Assembly: GCA_946403755.1 (NCBI GenBank)
Contig: CAMJBC010000007.1
Span: 1-64,000, forward strand
Direction: 5' to 3'
DNA length: 64,000 nucleotides
Origin: an uncultured Mycoplasmatota bacterium
GTDB taxonomy: Bacteria > Bacillota_I > Bacilli_A > RF39 > UBA660
In this document: positions 36,516-44,157 of the stretch, piece by piece
How positions within the stretch are numbered: position 1 is the first letter of the stretch
How the letters are laid out: every line of letters starts with the position of its first letter
Notes under the pieces: model-generated
Told to the model about the DNA's origin: nothing
Seen by the model: the letters and a program-made list of their open reading frames with translations, nothing else
Databases searched by the model: none
Made by a program: the position numbers and the translations under genes

Positions 36516-36541
36516 AAAAATAGAATGAAAGAAGGGTAAAA

Positions 36542-37891
36542 ATGGAGGATGTTGTTTTTTCACAAATAGATTTTGGCTTATTAATGCCTCTTTTAGAGGA
36601 TGATGATATAACAGATATTTCTTATTCCAATAATGGTCAATTATGGGTTAAAACACTTTCTCAAGGTGTTCAACCAAGACATATAGAAGGATTAACTAAT
36701 GAAGTTATTGAAAAGCTTGCTTTCCAATGTTCTAATGTCATGGGAAAAACATTTAATATGGCACACCCTTTTCTAGATGCTGAAAGTGCTGAGCTTCGTC
36801 TTAATTTTGTTCATAATAGTATAGCTACTAATGGAGTTGCACTATTAATAAGAAAAACTCCAGCAAAAATAAGACTTAATAAAGAAAAATTAGTTGAAGA
36901 AGATTATGTATCAGTTAAGTTACATGATTTTCTAATAACATGTGTTCAAGGACACTGTAATATACTTGTTAGTGGAGAAACTGGTTCAGGTAAAACAGAG
37001 CTAGTTAAATACTTAGCAAGTCATACTAAAGAAGATGAAAAGATAATTACTATTGAAGATACTTTAGAACTTCACTTAGATAAGATTTATCCTAATAGAG
37101 ATATAGTGGCTATGAAAACAAATAATATAGCATCTTATTCTGATGTGTTAGTTACTTGTATGCGTCAAAACCCAAGATGGATTTTACTATCAGAGGTTCG
37201 TTCTGCTGAAGCTGTTATGGCTGTAAGAAACTCTATTTCTTCAGGTCACAACATTTTATCAACAATCCACTCTGATAAAGCATCAAGTATTCCAATGCGT
37301 CTTTATTCACTATTAGAATCAAGTCAGGAAATTGATCAATTCTTAAAGAGTATACATAGATATGTTCAAATTGGTATTCATGTTAAAGGTTTCTTCTCTA
37401 AGAAGTATGGAAGATTTCAAAGAGAGATTACTCAAGTTTGTGAATTCTATGTTGATGATGAAGCTAATGAAGCTAAAGTTAATGTTATGTATCAAAGAGA
37501 CTTAGCTGGAAATGAAACATATAATAATCCAACTAGTCATTTAATAGATTATTTAGCTAGTCAAGGTGTTGAAATGAGACCTGATCCATTTGTTCCAATT
37601 GATAGTACATTAAAGGAAACTACTGAGGAACCAAATGTTGAGGTAAATAATGATGTTAATGTAGTACAAGTTGAGGCTACTCCAGAAGAAGCTCCAGCAG
37701 AAACTGCTCCAGTCGAAGCACCGGCTGAAACACCTGCGGAGGCACCTACTGAAGTTGCTGTGGCTGAACCACAAGATGCTACACCTGCAGCTGATGAAGC
37801 TACAATAGTTTTAGATACTCCTGTGGTAACTGAAAATGCACCACAAGAAGCAAGCCCAAGTGGTAGTAATTTTGAAATATTAGATATATAG
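36542..37891 (+). CDS. cpaF: CpaF/TadA-type secretion ATPase with acidic Pro/Ala-rich tail
   Basis: This 449-aa protein is in the VirB11/CpaF ATPase family. An N-terminal domain (1 to about 130) precedes Walker A GETGSGKTE (about 144-152), an Asp box (IITIEDTLE), Walker B RWILLSEVR and a His box (HNILSTIHSDK). It powers pilus assembly and retraction at the inner face of the membrane. From about residue 355 a low-complexity tail rich in Glu, Pro, Ala and Val follows, with markedly higher local GC; typical CpaF proteins have no such tail. It ends with hydrophobic FEILDI, which may be a docking motif. The TadB gene begins 13 bp later. Confidence 0.93.
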   Translation: MEDVVFSQIDFGLLMPLLEDDDITDISYSNNGQLWVKTLSQGVQPRHIEGLTNEVIEKLAFQCSNVMGKTFNMAHPFLDAESAELRLNFVHNSIATNGVALLIRKTPAKIRLNKEKLVEEDYVSVKLHDFLITCVQGHCNILVSGETGSGKTELVKYLASHTKEDEKIITIEDTLELHLDKIYPNRDIVAMKTNNIASYSDVLVTCMRQNPRWILLSEVRSAEAVMAVRNSISSGHNILSTIHSDKASSIPMRLYSLLESSQEIDQFLKSIHRYVQIGIHVKGFFSKKYGRFQREITQVCEFYVDDEANEAKVNVMYQRDLAGNETYNNPTSHLIDYLASQGVEMRPDPFVPIDSTLKETTEEPNVEVNNDVNVVQVEATPEEAPAETAPVEAPAETPAEAPTEVAVAEPQDATPAADEATIVLDTPVVTENAPQEASPSGSNFEILDI

Positions 37892-37904
37892 GAGGTGTAT
37901 TTAG

Positions 37905-38804
37905 ATGTATATTGAAGTAATTATTGTCGGAATAATAATTTTATTTGTATTTATCTATAGACAAAATACAGGTAATAACTCTTATAAGTTTATTGCAAGA
38001 ACTGTAGGTAATACATATGAAAAATTCTCTCCTTATTCATTTAGAGTAGTTCGTGAGAAAGCTAAAGAATTAGGACAAGAATATACTGCTAGACAATATA
38101 CAATTCAAGTAGTTATATTTGGTGTAACTGCAGCATTTGTTTCATACTTATACTTCTATAGTATATTATGGAGTTTAATATATGCAGCAGCAGCTATTGC
38201 TTTTATACCATATTTAGCTTATATGAGATGTAAAAAAGCATATAGTGAATTTATATTTGAACAAATACAAATATATACTACTAACGTAATTATGGAATAT
38301 AATACACAACAATCATTTGTAAAATCTTTAGAAGGAGTTAGAGATTCTGGAGTATTAGAAGAACCATTATTATCAGATGTTAAAGAAATGATTCAAATGG
38401 CATATGATAGTGGTACTATTGATGATGCTGTTAGATTCATGAATGAAAAATATGATTATTATGTAGTTAAAAACATGCATCAATTATTCATTCAAATCAC
38501 TAGAGAAGGTTCTAAAGATTCAGGTGAAGCTTTAGAAGGAATGCAAATGGATATAGACATGCTTGTTGAAAGTGTATATAGAGATAGAATAGATAGAACA
38601 ACTTTCTATAAACAATTTATTACATTTGGTATTATGTTATACTTCCTAGTTTTATTAGTACAATTGTTAATAGGAAGCGATGGTTATTTAACAATACTTG
38701 GTAAGTGGTACGTTGTGTTATTGCTGCACTGCGTAATACTTATAAATACGTTCTTCTTATTATCAGGTATTAAATTTTACCATGAGGATGTGGGGGCTGA
38801 ATAA
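37905..38804 (+). CDS. tadB: TadB-like T2SSF platform protein
   Basis: This 299-aa inner-membrane platform protein of the type II secretion F family has an N-terminal helix (MYIEVIIVGIIILFVFIY), a middle helical hairpin (about 70-110), a cytoplasmic F domain (about 120-220) and two C-terminal helices. It partners TadC and the CpaF ATPase. GGAGGTG overlaps the cpaF stop, so the genes are translationally coupled. Its TAA shares one nucleotide with the TadC ATG. Confidence 0.88.
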   Translation: MYIEVIIVGIIILFVFIYRQNTGNNSYKFIARTVGNTYEKFSPYSFRVVREKAKELGQEYTARQYTIQVVIFGVTAAFVSYLYFYSILWSLIYAAAAIAFIPYLAYMRCKKAYSEFIFEQIQIYTTNVIMEYNTQQSFVKSLEGVRDSGVLEEPLLSDVKEMIQMAYDSGTIDDAVRFMNEKYDYYVVKNMHQLFIQITREGSKDSGEALEGMQMDIDMLVESVYRDRIDRTTFYKQFITFGIMLYFLVLLVQLLIGSDGYLTILGKWYVVLLLHCVILINTFFLLSGIKFYHEDVGAE

Positions 38805-39604
38805 TGATAGAGATTGTAATAGTTGGAGTAATAATGATTTTTGTATTTACCTATGTTGGAGCTTTCAACTTTGGTAAATTTGTAGATGATAATAAAGCAT
38901 TGTTTGGAAGATTAAAAGAAGATGATTATGATTTCTTCTTAAGATCTAAATATGGTGAACAAGTAGATCTTAACTTAAAATTCCAAAGCAGAGTAAAAAC
39001 TGCAATAATATCTTTATTATTTACATCTGTATTAGCAATAGCATATTTTGATAATGTTAATGTTGCTGTTAAATTGGTAGTTGTAATAGGAGTTACATAT
39101 TTCATGTATAAAGATGATTATACAAGAGTTAAAAACTATTATAGAGTACACTTACATGATATTAACTTAAAATTACCATATTATTTAAAAAGTTTAGAGA
39201 TATTAATTCAACACTATACAGTTCCTGTAGCAATTACAAGAAGTGTAGAAGAAGCACCTGAAATGTTTAAACCAGGTCTTAGAGAATTAATAGCTGCTAT
39301 TGACGCTGGAGATGCAACAATTGAGCCATATATGGCATTTGCAAGAAGATATCCAGTTAGAGATTCAATGAGAATGATGAGACTACTTTATAGACTTAGT
39401 CTTGGTAGTCAAGAAAGAAAACAAGAACAATTAACTGTTTTCTCAAGAACAATATCAAATTTACAAGCTAAATCAAGAGATACTAAGTATAAAGAAAGAC
39501 TTGATAAAATGGAAAAGAAAACAATGACTATGTTAGTAGCAACAGGTGCTGGCGTAATGGTTGTTCTTCTATTATCTGTTTTACAAACATTTGGCAGTAT
39601 GTAA
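38804..39604 (+). CDS. tadC: TadC-like T2SSF platform protein
   Basis: This 266-aa second platform protein has an N-terminal helix (MIEIVIVGVIMIFVFTYV) strikingly like that of TadB, two helices at about 67-100, an F domain (LPYYLKSLEILIQHY to SLGSQERKQEQ) and a C-terminal helix (MLVATGAGVMVVLLLSVL). It starts within the TadB stop codon. The Tad core operon ends with this gene; the next gene has its own promoter. Confidence 0.88.
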   Translation: MIEIVIVGVIMIFVFTYVGAFNFGKFVDDNKALFGRLKEDDYDFFLRSKYGEQVDLNLKFQSRVKTAIISLLFTSVLAIAYFDNVNVAVKLVVVIGVTYFMYKDDYTRVKNYYRVHLHDINLKLPYYLKSLEILIQHYTVPVAITRSVEEAPEMFKPGLRELIAAIDAGDATIEPYMAFARRYPVRDSMRMMRLLYRLSLGSQERKQEQLTVFSRTISNLQAKSRDTKYKERLDKMEKKTMTMLVATGAGVMVVLLLSVLQTFGSM

Positions 39605-39613
39605 CCAATTCTA

Positions 39614-39642
39614 TTGAACCAAAAAAAAATATGTCGTATAAT
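39614..39642 (+). promoter_or_regulatory. Strong promoter of the small pilin gene
   Basis: TTGAAC at 39614-39619 and TATAAT at 39637-39642 have an optimal 17-bp spacer. Confidence 0.75.
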
Positions 39643-39670
39643 TAATATATAGTATAAAGGAGGATATACA

Positions 39671-39952
39671 ATGAAAGAAGCAACTGGTGAATTAAACATG
39701 ACTATTATAACTGTTATTGCTATTGCTGCTATCGTAGCACTATTCTATTACGCAGTTTGGCCATTAATTGAAACAATGTTAATGCAAAACACTTGTAATA
39801 CTTATGGTACTGATTTTTATGCAGTAAAAGATAAGAGCTTTAACGGAACAGTTCAAGGTCAAGCTACAGTTAATGTATGGTGTTGCTGTAGAGGTCAAAG
39901 TGGTTCAAAACCAACTGCATGTACAAATGACTGTGTAACTATTGAAAAATAA
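39671..39952 (+). CDS. Flp-like major pilin candidate, Cys-rich C-terminus
   Basis: This 93-aa protein has MKEATGELN and then a long hydrophobic helix (about 10-35, with the IAIAAIVALFYYAVW stretch), as in Flp pilins. A 50-residue tail holds six Cys in CNTYG, NVWCCCRG, TACTND and DCVTIEK. ATG-ELN may be a prepilin cleavage site, although the Flp G/xxxxEY motif is not exact. A dedicated strong promoter and AAAGGAGG agree with high expression, as expected of a major subunit. No prepilin peptidase gene is present in the window. Confidence 0.65.
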   Translation: MKEATGELNMTIITVIAIAAIVALFYYAVWPLIETMLMQNTCNTYGTDFYAVKDKSFNGTVQGQATVNVWCCCRGQSGSKPTACTNDCVTIEK

Positions 39953-39987
39953 TAAAAAAAATAATATAGAAAGAAGGGAAAACTTGT

Positions 39988-40548
39988 ATGAGAGAATCAA
40001 TTGGTGGAATGTGGTTATTTAGCATTGTAATTACTTTTATTGCGCTCTTTTCAAGTTTTCTTGCTTATTCTATAAGTTATACTAGAGCGTTTAATACAAA
40101 AAACGAAATAATTAATTTAATTGAGAGAAGTGAAGGATACACACCATGTTCTAAAGGAATGGATGATAATGCCGGAGCAGATAATGATGGTCAATGTGAT
40201 GTTAAAAACATGACTGAAGAACAATTAAAAGAGAATAAAAGTGTTGAAGCTCAAGCTTTCTATAAAATAATGAAAGCAGGATATAATTATTCAACAGCTG
40301 AAACTATTGATTGCACTTCAGTAGGACATGGACCTGATGCTAATAAAGATGGTGGATATTGTGTTACTAAATATTGTACTGATAGTGAAGGCTTAAATAA
40401 TAAGTTTTCAGTATATTATAAAGTCACTACATTTATTGCCTTACAAGTTCCTGTACTTGATATAACATTTAATATTCCAATTACAGGTGAAACTAGAACA
40501 ATATATTATGATAGTGGAGACACACAATGTGTAACAGGAGGGGAATAA
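39988..40548 (+). CDS. TadE-like minor pilin
   Basis: This 186-aa protein begins MRESIGGMW, with one helix (about 8-30) that continues into an amphipathic helix (YTRAFNTKNEIINLIERS), as in TadE/TadF. A globular domain with several Cys follows (TPCSKG, QCDVKN, DCTSVG, GYCVTKYC, TQCVTG). The start resembles the pilin-like proteins at 31814 and 39671. It lies 35 bp after the Flp-like gene and 4 bp before the CpaE-like gene and is likely part of that operon. Confidence 0.68.
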   Translation: MRESIGGMWLFSIVITFIALFSSFLAYSISYTRAFNTKNEIINLIERSEGYTPCSKGMDDNAGADNDGQCDVKNMTEEQLKENKSVEAQAFYKIMKAGYNYSTAETIDCTSVGHGPDANKDGGYCVTKYCTDSEGLNNKFSVYYKVTTFIALQVPVLDITFNIPITGETRTIYYDSGDTQCVTGGE

Positions 40549-40552
40549 TAGT

Positions 40553-41569
40553 ATGAATGTAATGATCTATAATAAATATAAAGACCTTCTAATGGGACTT
40601 AACATAGATGTTATGAAGTCACTAGAAGGTGTTTATAATGTAGACGAAATTATTGATACGTTTACTAATTTTTATTATGATAAAATGATATTAGATATTA
40701 CAGCTATTAGAGATTATCAAAATACTGATAATTTACAAAAATTAGCTATGAATATCAATATGGAAAATGTCATTCTTTTATTAGATGATAATCCAGAGAC
40801 AGATACTAAAACATATCTATCTAAATTAATATCATTAGGAATTTATAACTTTACTAAAAATGTTGATGGAATTAATTATTTATTAGTTCATCCTCATTCA
40901 TATAGAGATGTTGTAAATATTCATAATTTATCTGAATTAGATTCTCAAATGGCAGCTAATAGTGCACCTGCAGCAGCAGTTGCAGCAGCTATTCCAGAGC
41001 AACCTGCTAATACATTTATTCCAGATATTCCTATGGACTCTCCAGCACCTAAAACTGGAAATAATAGGGTAAGAATAATTGGATTTAAAAATGTAACTCC
41101 ACATGCTGGGGCAACTTCACTAATCTATATGATTAAAAAACAACTAGGTAGTGCTAGAAGATGTATTGCTATGGAAGTTAATAGAGTAGATTTCTTATAC
41201 TTTAATGAACCTGGAATGGTAAGTACAACTTCTAACGATATTTTTAAAGATGTTATGAAAAATCAAGATAATGATGTTATATTATTAGACTTAAATGATT
41301 ATAATGATTTAGAAATATGTACTGATGTTATATATTTAATTGAACCATCAACTATAATGATTAATAAAATGATGAGAAAGAATAAGAGTATTTTAGAAAG
41401 TCTTAAGAGTGAAACAGTTGTACTTAATAGAAGTGCACTAAATTCTGAAGATGTAGCTACATTTGAATATGAAACTAAGCTTAGAGTACTTTTTGCTATC
41501 CCAAATGTTGATGATAGACAGGCTGTTATCGGGCCTATTAAAAATTTTGTTAATAAACTAAACTTATAA
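40553..41569 (+). CDS. CpaE/TadZ-like ATPase with atypical P-loop
   Basis: This 338-aa protein has an N-terminal domain (about 1-130), an Ala/Pro-rich linker (about 135-172) and a MinD/ParA-like domain (about 175-338). The P-loop reads NVTPHAGATSL, without the double Lys of classic deviant Walker A motifs. VILLDLNDYND is the Walker B region. CpaE/TadZ proteins localise Tad pilus machinery in the cell. Loss of the P-loop Lys suggests altered or absent ATP hydrolysis, which is inference. GGAGGGG supports the start. Confidence 0.72.
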   Translation: MNVMIYNKYKDLLMGLNIDVMKSLEGVYNVDEIIDTFTNFYYDKMILDITAIRDYQNTDNLQKLAMNINMENVILLLDDNPETDTKTYLSKLISLGIYNFTKNVDGINYLLVHPHSYRDVVNIHNLSELDSQMAANSAPAAAVAAAIPEQPANTFIPDIPMDSPAPKTGNNRVRIIGFKNVTPHAGATSLIYMIKKQLGSARRCIAMEVNRVDFLYFNEPGMVSTTSNDIFKDVMKNQDNDVILLDLNDYNDLEICTDVIYLIEPSTIMINKMMRKNKSILESLKSETVVLNRSALNSEDVATFEYETKLRVLFAIPNVDDRQAVIGPIKNFVNKLNL

Positions 41570-41591
41570 TGTAAAAAAAGCCTTGGTTTTA

Positions 41592-41620
41592 TTGACAAAA
41601 ACGGATAATTAATATACAAT
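41592..41620 (+). promoter_or_regulatory. Consensus promoter of the VirB2-like gene
   Basis: TTGACA at 41592-41597 and TACAAT at 41615-41620 have a 17-bp spacer. It is the best match to the sigma-A consensus seen in this window. Confidence 0.8.
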
Positions 41621-41642
41621 TTAATTAATGGAGGGATATATT

Positions 41643-42023
41643 ATGTTAAATTTTATTAGCCTATTAAGTGATTATAGTGAAACAAGTGATTTATGTGCTG
41701 ATTTAGCACCAGCTTTAAGAATTGTTGGTGTAGTATATAAAGGTATTCAAATCGTTGTACCAATCATTTTAATTATTGTTGGTATGCTTGATTTTGCTAA
41801 AGCTGTTACAGAAAAGAAAGAAGATAACATTAAAGAAGCTCAAAAGAAACTTATCCAAAAAGCAATTGCAGCTGTAGCTGTATTCTTAGTAACAGTTATA
41901 GTTGGTGTTCTTATGAGAATTGTTGGAAACAATGATTACAAAGGTTGTATGGAGTGTATTACTGGTCCATTCTCAACTAATTGTAAAAAGAACGTTGAAC
42001 AATCTCAAAAAGATTATAATTAA
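41643..42023 (+). CDS. VirB2/TrbC-like two-helix membrane protein
   Basis: ATG 41643 follows GGAGGG; an in-frame ATG at 41628 overlaps the ribosome binding site. The product is 126 aa. Two hydrophobic helices (about 25-50 and 68-92) are joined by a short basic/acidic loop (KAVTEKKEDNIKEAQKK), with a Cys-containing tail (GCMECITGP, NCKKNVEQ). This is the topology of VirB2/TrbC pilins. None of the usual type IV secretion partners (VirB4, VirD4, relaxase) is nearby. Its own consensus promoter and strong terminator suggest abundant expression. Its position at the end of the Tad locus makes it a candidate extra subunit or membrane conduit. Confidence 0.6.
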   Translation: MLNFISLLSDYSETSDLCADLAPALRIVGVVYKGIQIVVPIILIIVGMLDFAKAVTEKKEDNIKEAQKKLIQKAIAAVAVFLVTVIVGVLMRIVGNNDYKGCMECITGPFSTNCKKNVEQSQKDYN

Positions 42024-42032
42024 TAAGAATAT

Positions 42033-42060
42033 AAAGAGTAGAAATACTCTTTTTTTTTGG
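42033..42060 (+). terminator. Terminator of the VirB2-like gene
   Basis: An 8-bp stem (42033-42040 with 42045-42052) has a GAAA loop and a run of Ts. Confidence 0.85.
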
Positions 42061-42072
42061 CTTTTTGTTAAG

Positions 42073-42101
42073 TTGAAAAAATAGTAATAAAATGGTATAA
42101 T
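42073..42101 (+). promoter_or_regulatory. Promoter of the LtaS-like gene
   Basis: TTGAAA at 42073-42078 and TATAAT at 42096-42101 have a 17-bp spacer and a TG extension. Confidence 0.7.
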
Positions 42102-42120
42102 TGCCACGAAGGTTATTTAT

Positions 42121-44136
42121 ATGAAAACAAAGAAGAAAAGTGTTACAAATAATATTAAAAAGTTTGTAAAAAATAATATCTTATTTATATCATATATACT
42201 TTTATCTGTAATAACAGAAATTTTTTTGCGTATATCAACAGTAGGTGGTCATTTTTATATAAAAGCATTATATGCTGACTTAGCTGTTGTTTTATTACTA
42301 GGATCTTTTGGTTATTTATTTAAACCTAAAAATAGATTTACTTATTATTTTATATTACTTTTCTTTTATGTTGGATTATGTGTTGCTAATATAATATATT
42401 ATCAATTTTATACATCATTTATTTCAGTAGATTTATTTGCGACAGCATCTATGATTACTCAAGTAGATGATTCTTTATTTGCTAAAATGCATTTTAGACA
42501 TTTCTTATTTTTAATATTTTTAGTCATATTTATATTAATACATAGAAAACTTAAAAAAGATAAATATTATGAATTATTAGCTAATAATGAAGAAAATATT
42601 AAATATAGAAGAATAATTATTCCAATTATTTTAATAGTAATATTCTTATTTTCAATATCAATATATGATATTGGTAAATATGCTAAAAAATGGAATAGAG
42701 AAAATATACTTAGAAGATATGGAATGTATGTTTATACAATTACTGATTTAGTACAAAGCGTACATCCTAAAATAGATAATTTATATGGATATGATGAAGA
42801 AGCATTATTGTTTAGAAATTACTATTCATGTAAATGGGAAGATGAAAAAACAGTTAATCAATATACTAATAGATTTAAAGATAAAAATGTTTTATTTATA
42901 CATATGGAAAGTATTCAAAACTTCTTGATTGATTTAAAAATAAATGAAGAAGAGGTAACACCATTTTTAAATAAAATAGCTAAAGAAGGAATATACTTTA
43001 ATAAATTTTATCCACAAATTAGTATAGGTACATCTTCAGATACAGAGTTTACATTATTAACTGGTTTAATGCCATCATCAAGTGGTACTGTATTTGTTAA
43101 TTATTATGATAGAAAATATTATGGTATGCCAGAATACTTTAATAAAATGGGTTATTATTCATTTAGTATGCATGCTAATGATGCTGATTATTGGAATAGA
43201 AAAGTAATGCATGAAAGGTTAGGATATAATAACTTCTTTGCTAAAGAAAGTTTTGAAGTACCTGAAGATCTTGAATCAGATAAATTAGTTGGATTAGGTT
43301 TAAGTGATAAAGAATTCTTTAATCAATTAATACCTAAATTAAAAGATATTAAAAATGAAAAAGACAAATACTTTGGAACAATAATTACATTATCTAATCA
43401 TTCTCCTTTTAATGATTTAGAAGCATATGGTGACTTTGATGTCACTATGAAATATTCTTATGTTAATGCAAGAGGTAGAAGAATTAGTGGTAATTCACCA
43501 TATTTAGAAAATACTACAATGGGTAAATATCTTAAATCTTCTCATTATGCAGATAGTGCTTTAAAAGACCTTTTTGAGGGCCTTAAGAGAGAAAACTTAC
43601 TTGATAACACAATTATAGTATTATATGGAGATCATGAAGCTAGAATACCTAAAAATGACTTTGAATTATTATATAATTATGATCCTAAAGAAAATGCATT
43701 AATTAGTAGAGATGATGAAGAATATATTAGTATGGATAATTATGCATACGATTTATTAAAGAGTACACCATTAATTATATGGTCAAATGAAGAAGAATTT
43801 GAAAGTACTATTGAAAAAACAATGGGTATGTATGATGTATTACCTACGATAGCAAATATGTTTGGATTTAAAGAAAAATATTCTTTAGGCCATGATATAT
43901 TTGATGATAAAGAAGGTATAGTAGTATTCCCAAATGGAAATGTATTAACTGATTCAGTTTATTATAGTAATTTAAATGAAGAATATATTTCATTAAATGA
44001 TAATCCTATTAGTGAAGATTATATTAATAATATTAAAGAGTATGCTAATGAAATATTAGAAGTATCTAATGGAATAGTAACTCACAATCTAATAGAATTA
44101 GAGACTAATAAAGTAGGGAAGTGTATAAAAAAATAA
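42121..44136 (+). CDS. LtaS-like phosphoglycerol transferase / sulfatase-fold enzyme
   Basis: This 671-aa protein has about five N-terminal transmembrane helices (to about residue 190) and an extracellular sulfatase-fold domain (about 255-610). Metal-binding elements are HMESIQN and LYGDHEAR. The active-site block reads IGTSSDTEF: the residue directly before S-D, which is the nucleophile Thr (TSDxEF) in LtaS, is Ser305. The family transfers glycerol-phosphate from phosphatidylglycerol to lipoteichoic acid or membrane glycans. With the TagO/TagF cluster downstream, the cell probably has glycerophosphate polymers. Ser as nucleophile would still be chemically reasonable. Confidence 0.85.
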   Translation: MKTKKKSVTNNIKKFVKNNILFISYILLSVITEIFLRISTVGGHFYIKALYADLAVVLLLGSFGYLFKPKNRFTYYFILLFFYVGLCVANIIYYQFYTSFISVDLFATASMITQVDDSLFAKMHFRHFLFLIFLVIFILIHRKLKKDKYYELLANNEENIKYRRIIIPIILIVIFLFSISIYDIGKYAKKWNRENILRRYGMYVYTITDLVQSVHPKIDNLYGYDEEALLFRNYYSCKWEDEKTVNQYTNRFKDKNVLFIHMESIQNFLIDLKINEEEVTPFLNKIAKEGIYFNKFYPQISIGTSSDTEFTLLTGLMPSSSGTVFVNYYDRKYYGMPEYFNKMGYYSFSMHANDADYWNRKVMHERLGYNNFFAKESFEVPEDLESDKLVGLGLSDKEFFNQLIPKLKDIKNEKDKYFGTIITLSNHSPFNDLEAYGDFDVTMKYSYVNARGRRISGNSPYLENTTMGKYLKSSHYADSALKDLFEGLKRENLLDNTIIVLYGDHEARIPKNDFELLYNYDPKENALISRDDEEYISMDNYAYDLLKSTPLIIWSNEEEFESTIEKTMGMYDVLPTIANMFGFKEKYSLGHDIFDDKEGIVVFPNGNVLTDSVYYSNLNEEYISLNDNPISEDYINNIKEYANEILEVSNGIVTHNLIELETNKVGKCIKK

Positions 44137-44157
44137 AGCTATTTAGCTTTATTTTTT
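44128..44157. terminator. Bidirectional terminator between the LtaS-like and cohesin genes
   Basis: A 13-bp A/T-rich stem (44128-44140 with 44145-44157) has loop ATTT. The plus-strand stop (44134-44136) and the minus-strand stop (44139-44141) both lie in the left arm or loop. Confidence 0.8.

Noticed and set aside
36542-40548. Competence-type type IV pilus
   Set aside because: The ATPase, SAF proteins and paired short T2SSF proteins match Tad. No PilB/PilD, ComGC-like pilin or prepilin peptidase is present.
32495-42023. Integrative conjugative element (because of VirB11-like and VirB2-like proteins)
   Set aside because: There is no VirB4, VirD4 coupling protein, relaxase or integrase. The ATPase is CpaF-like and sits with TadB and TadC.
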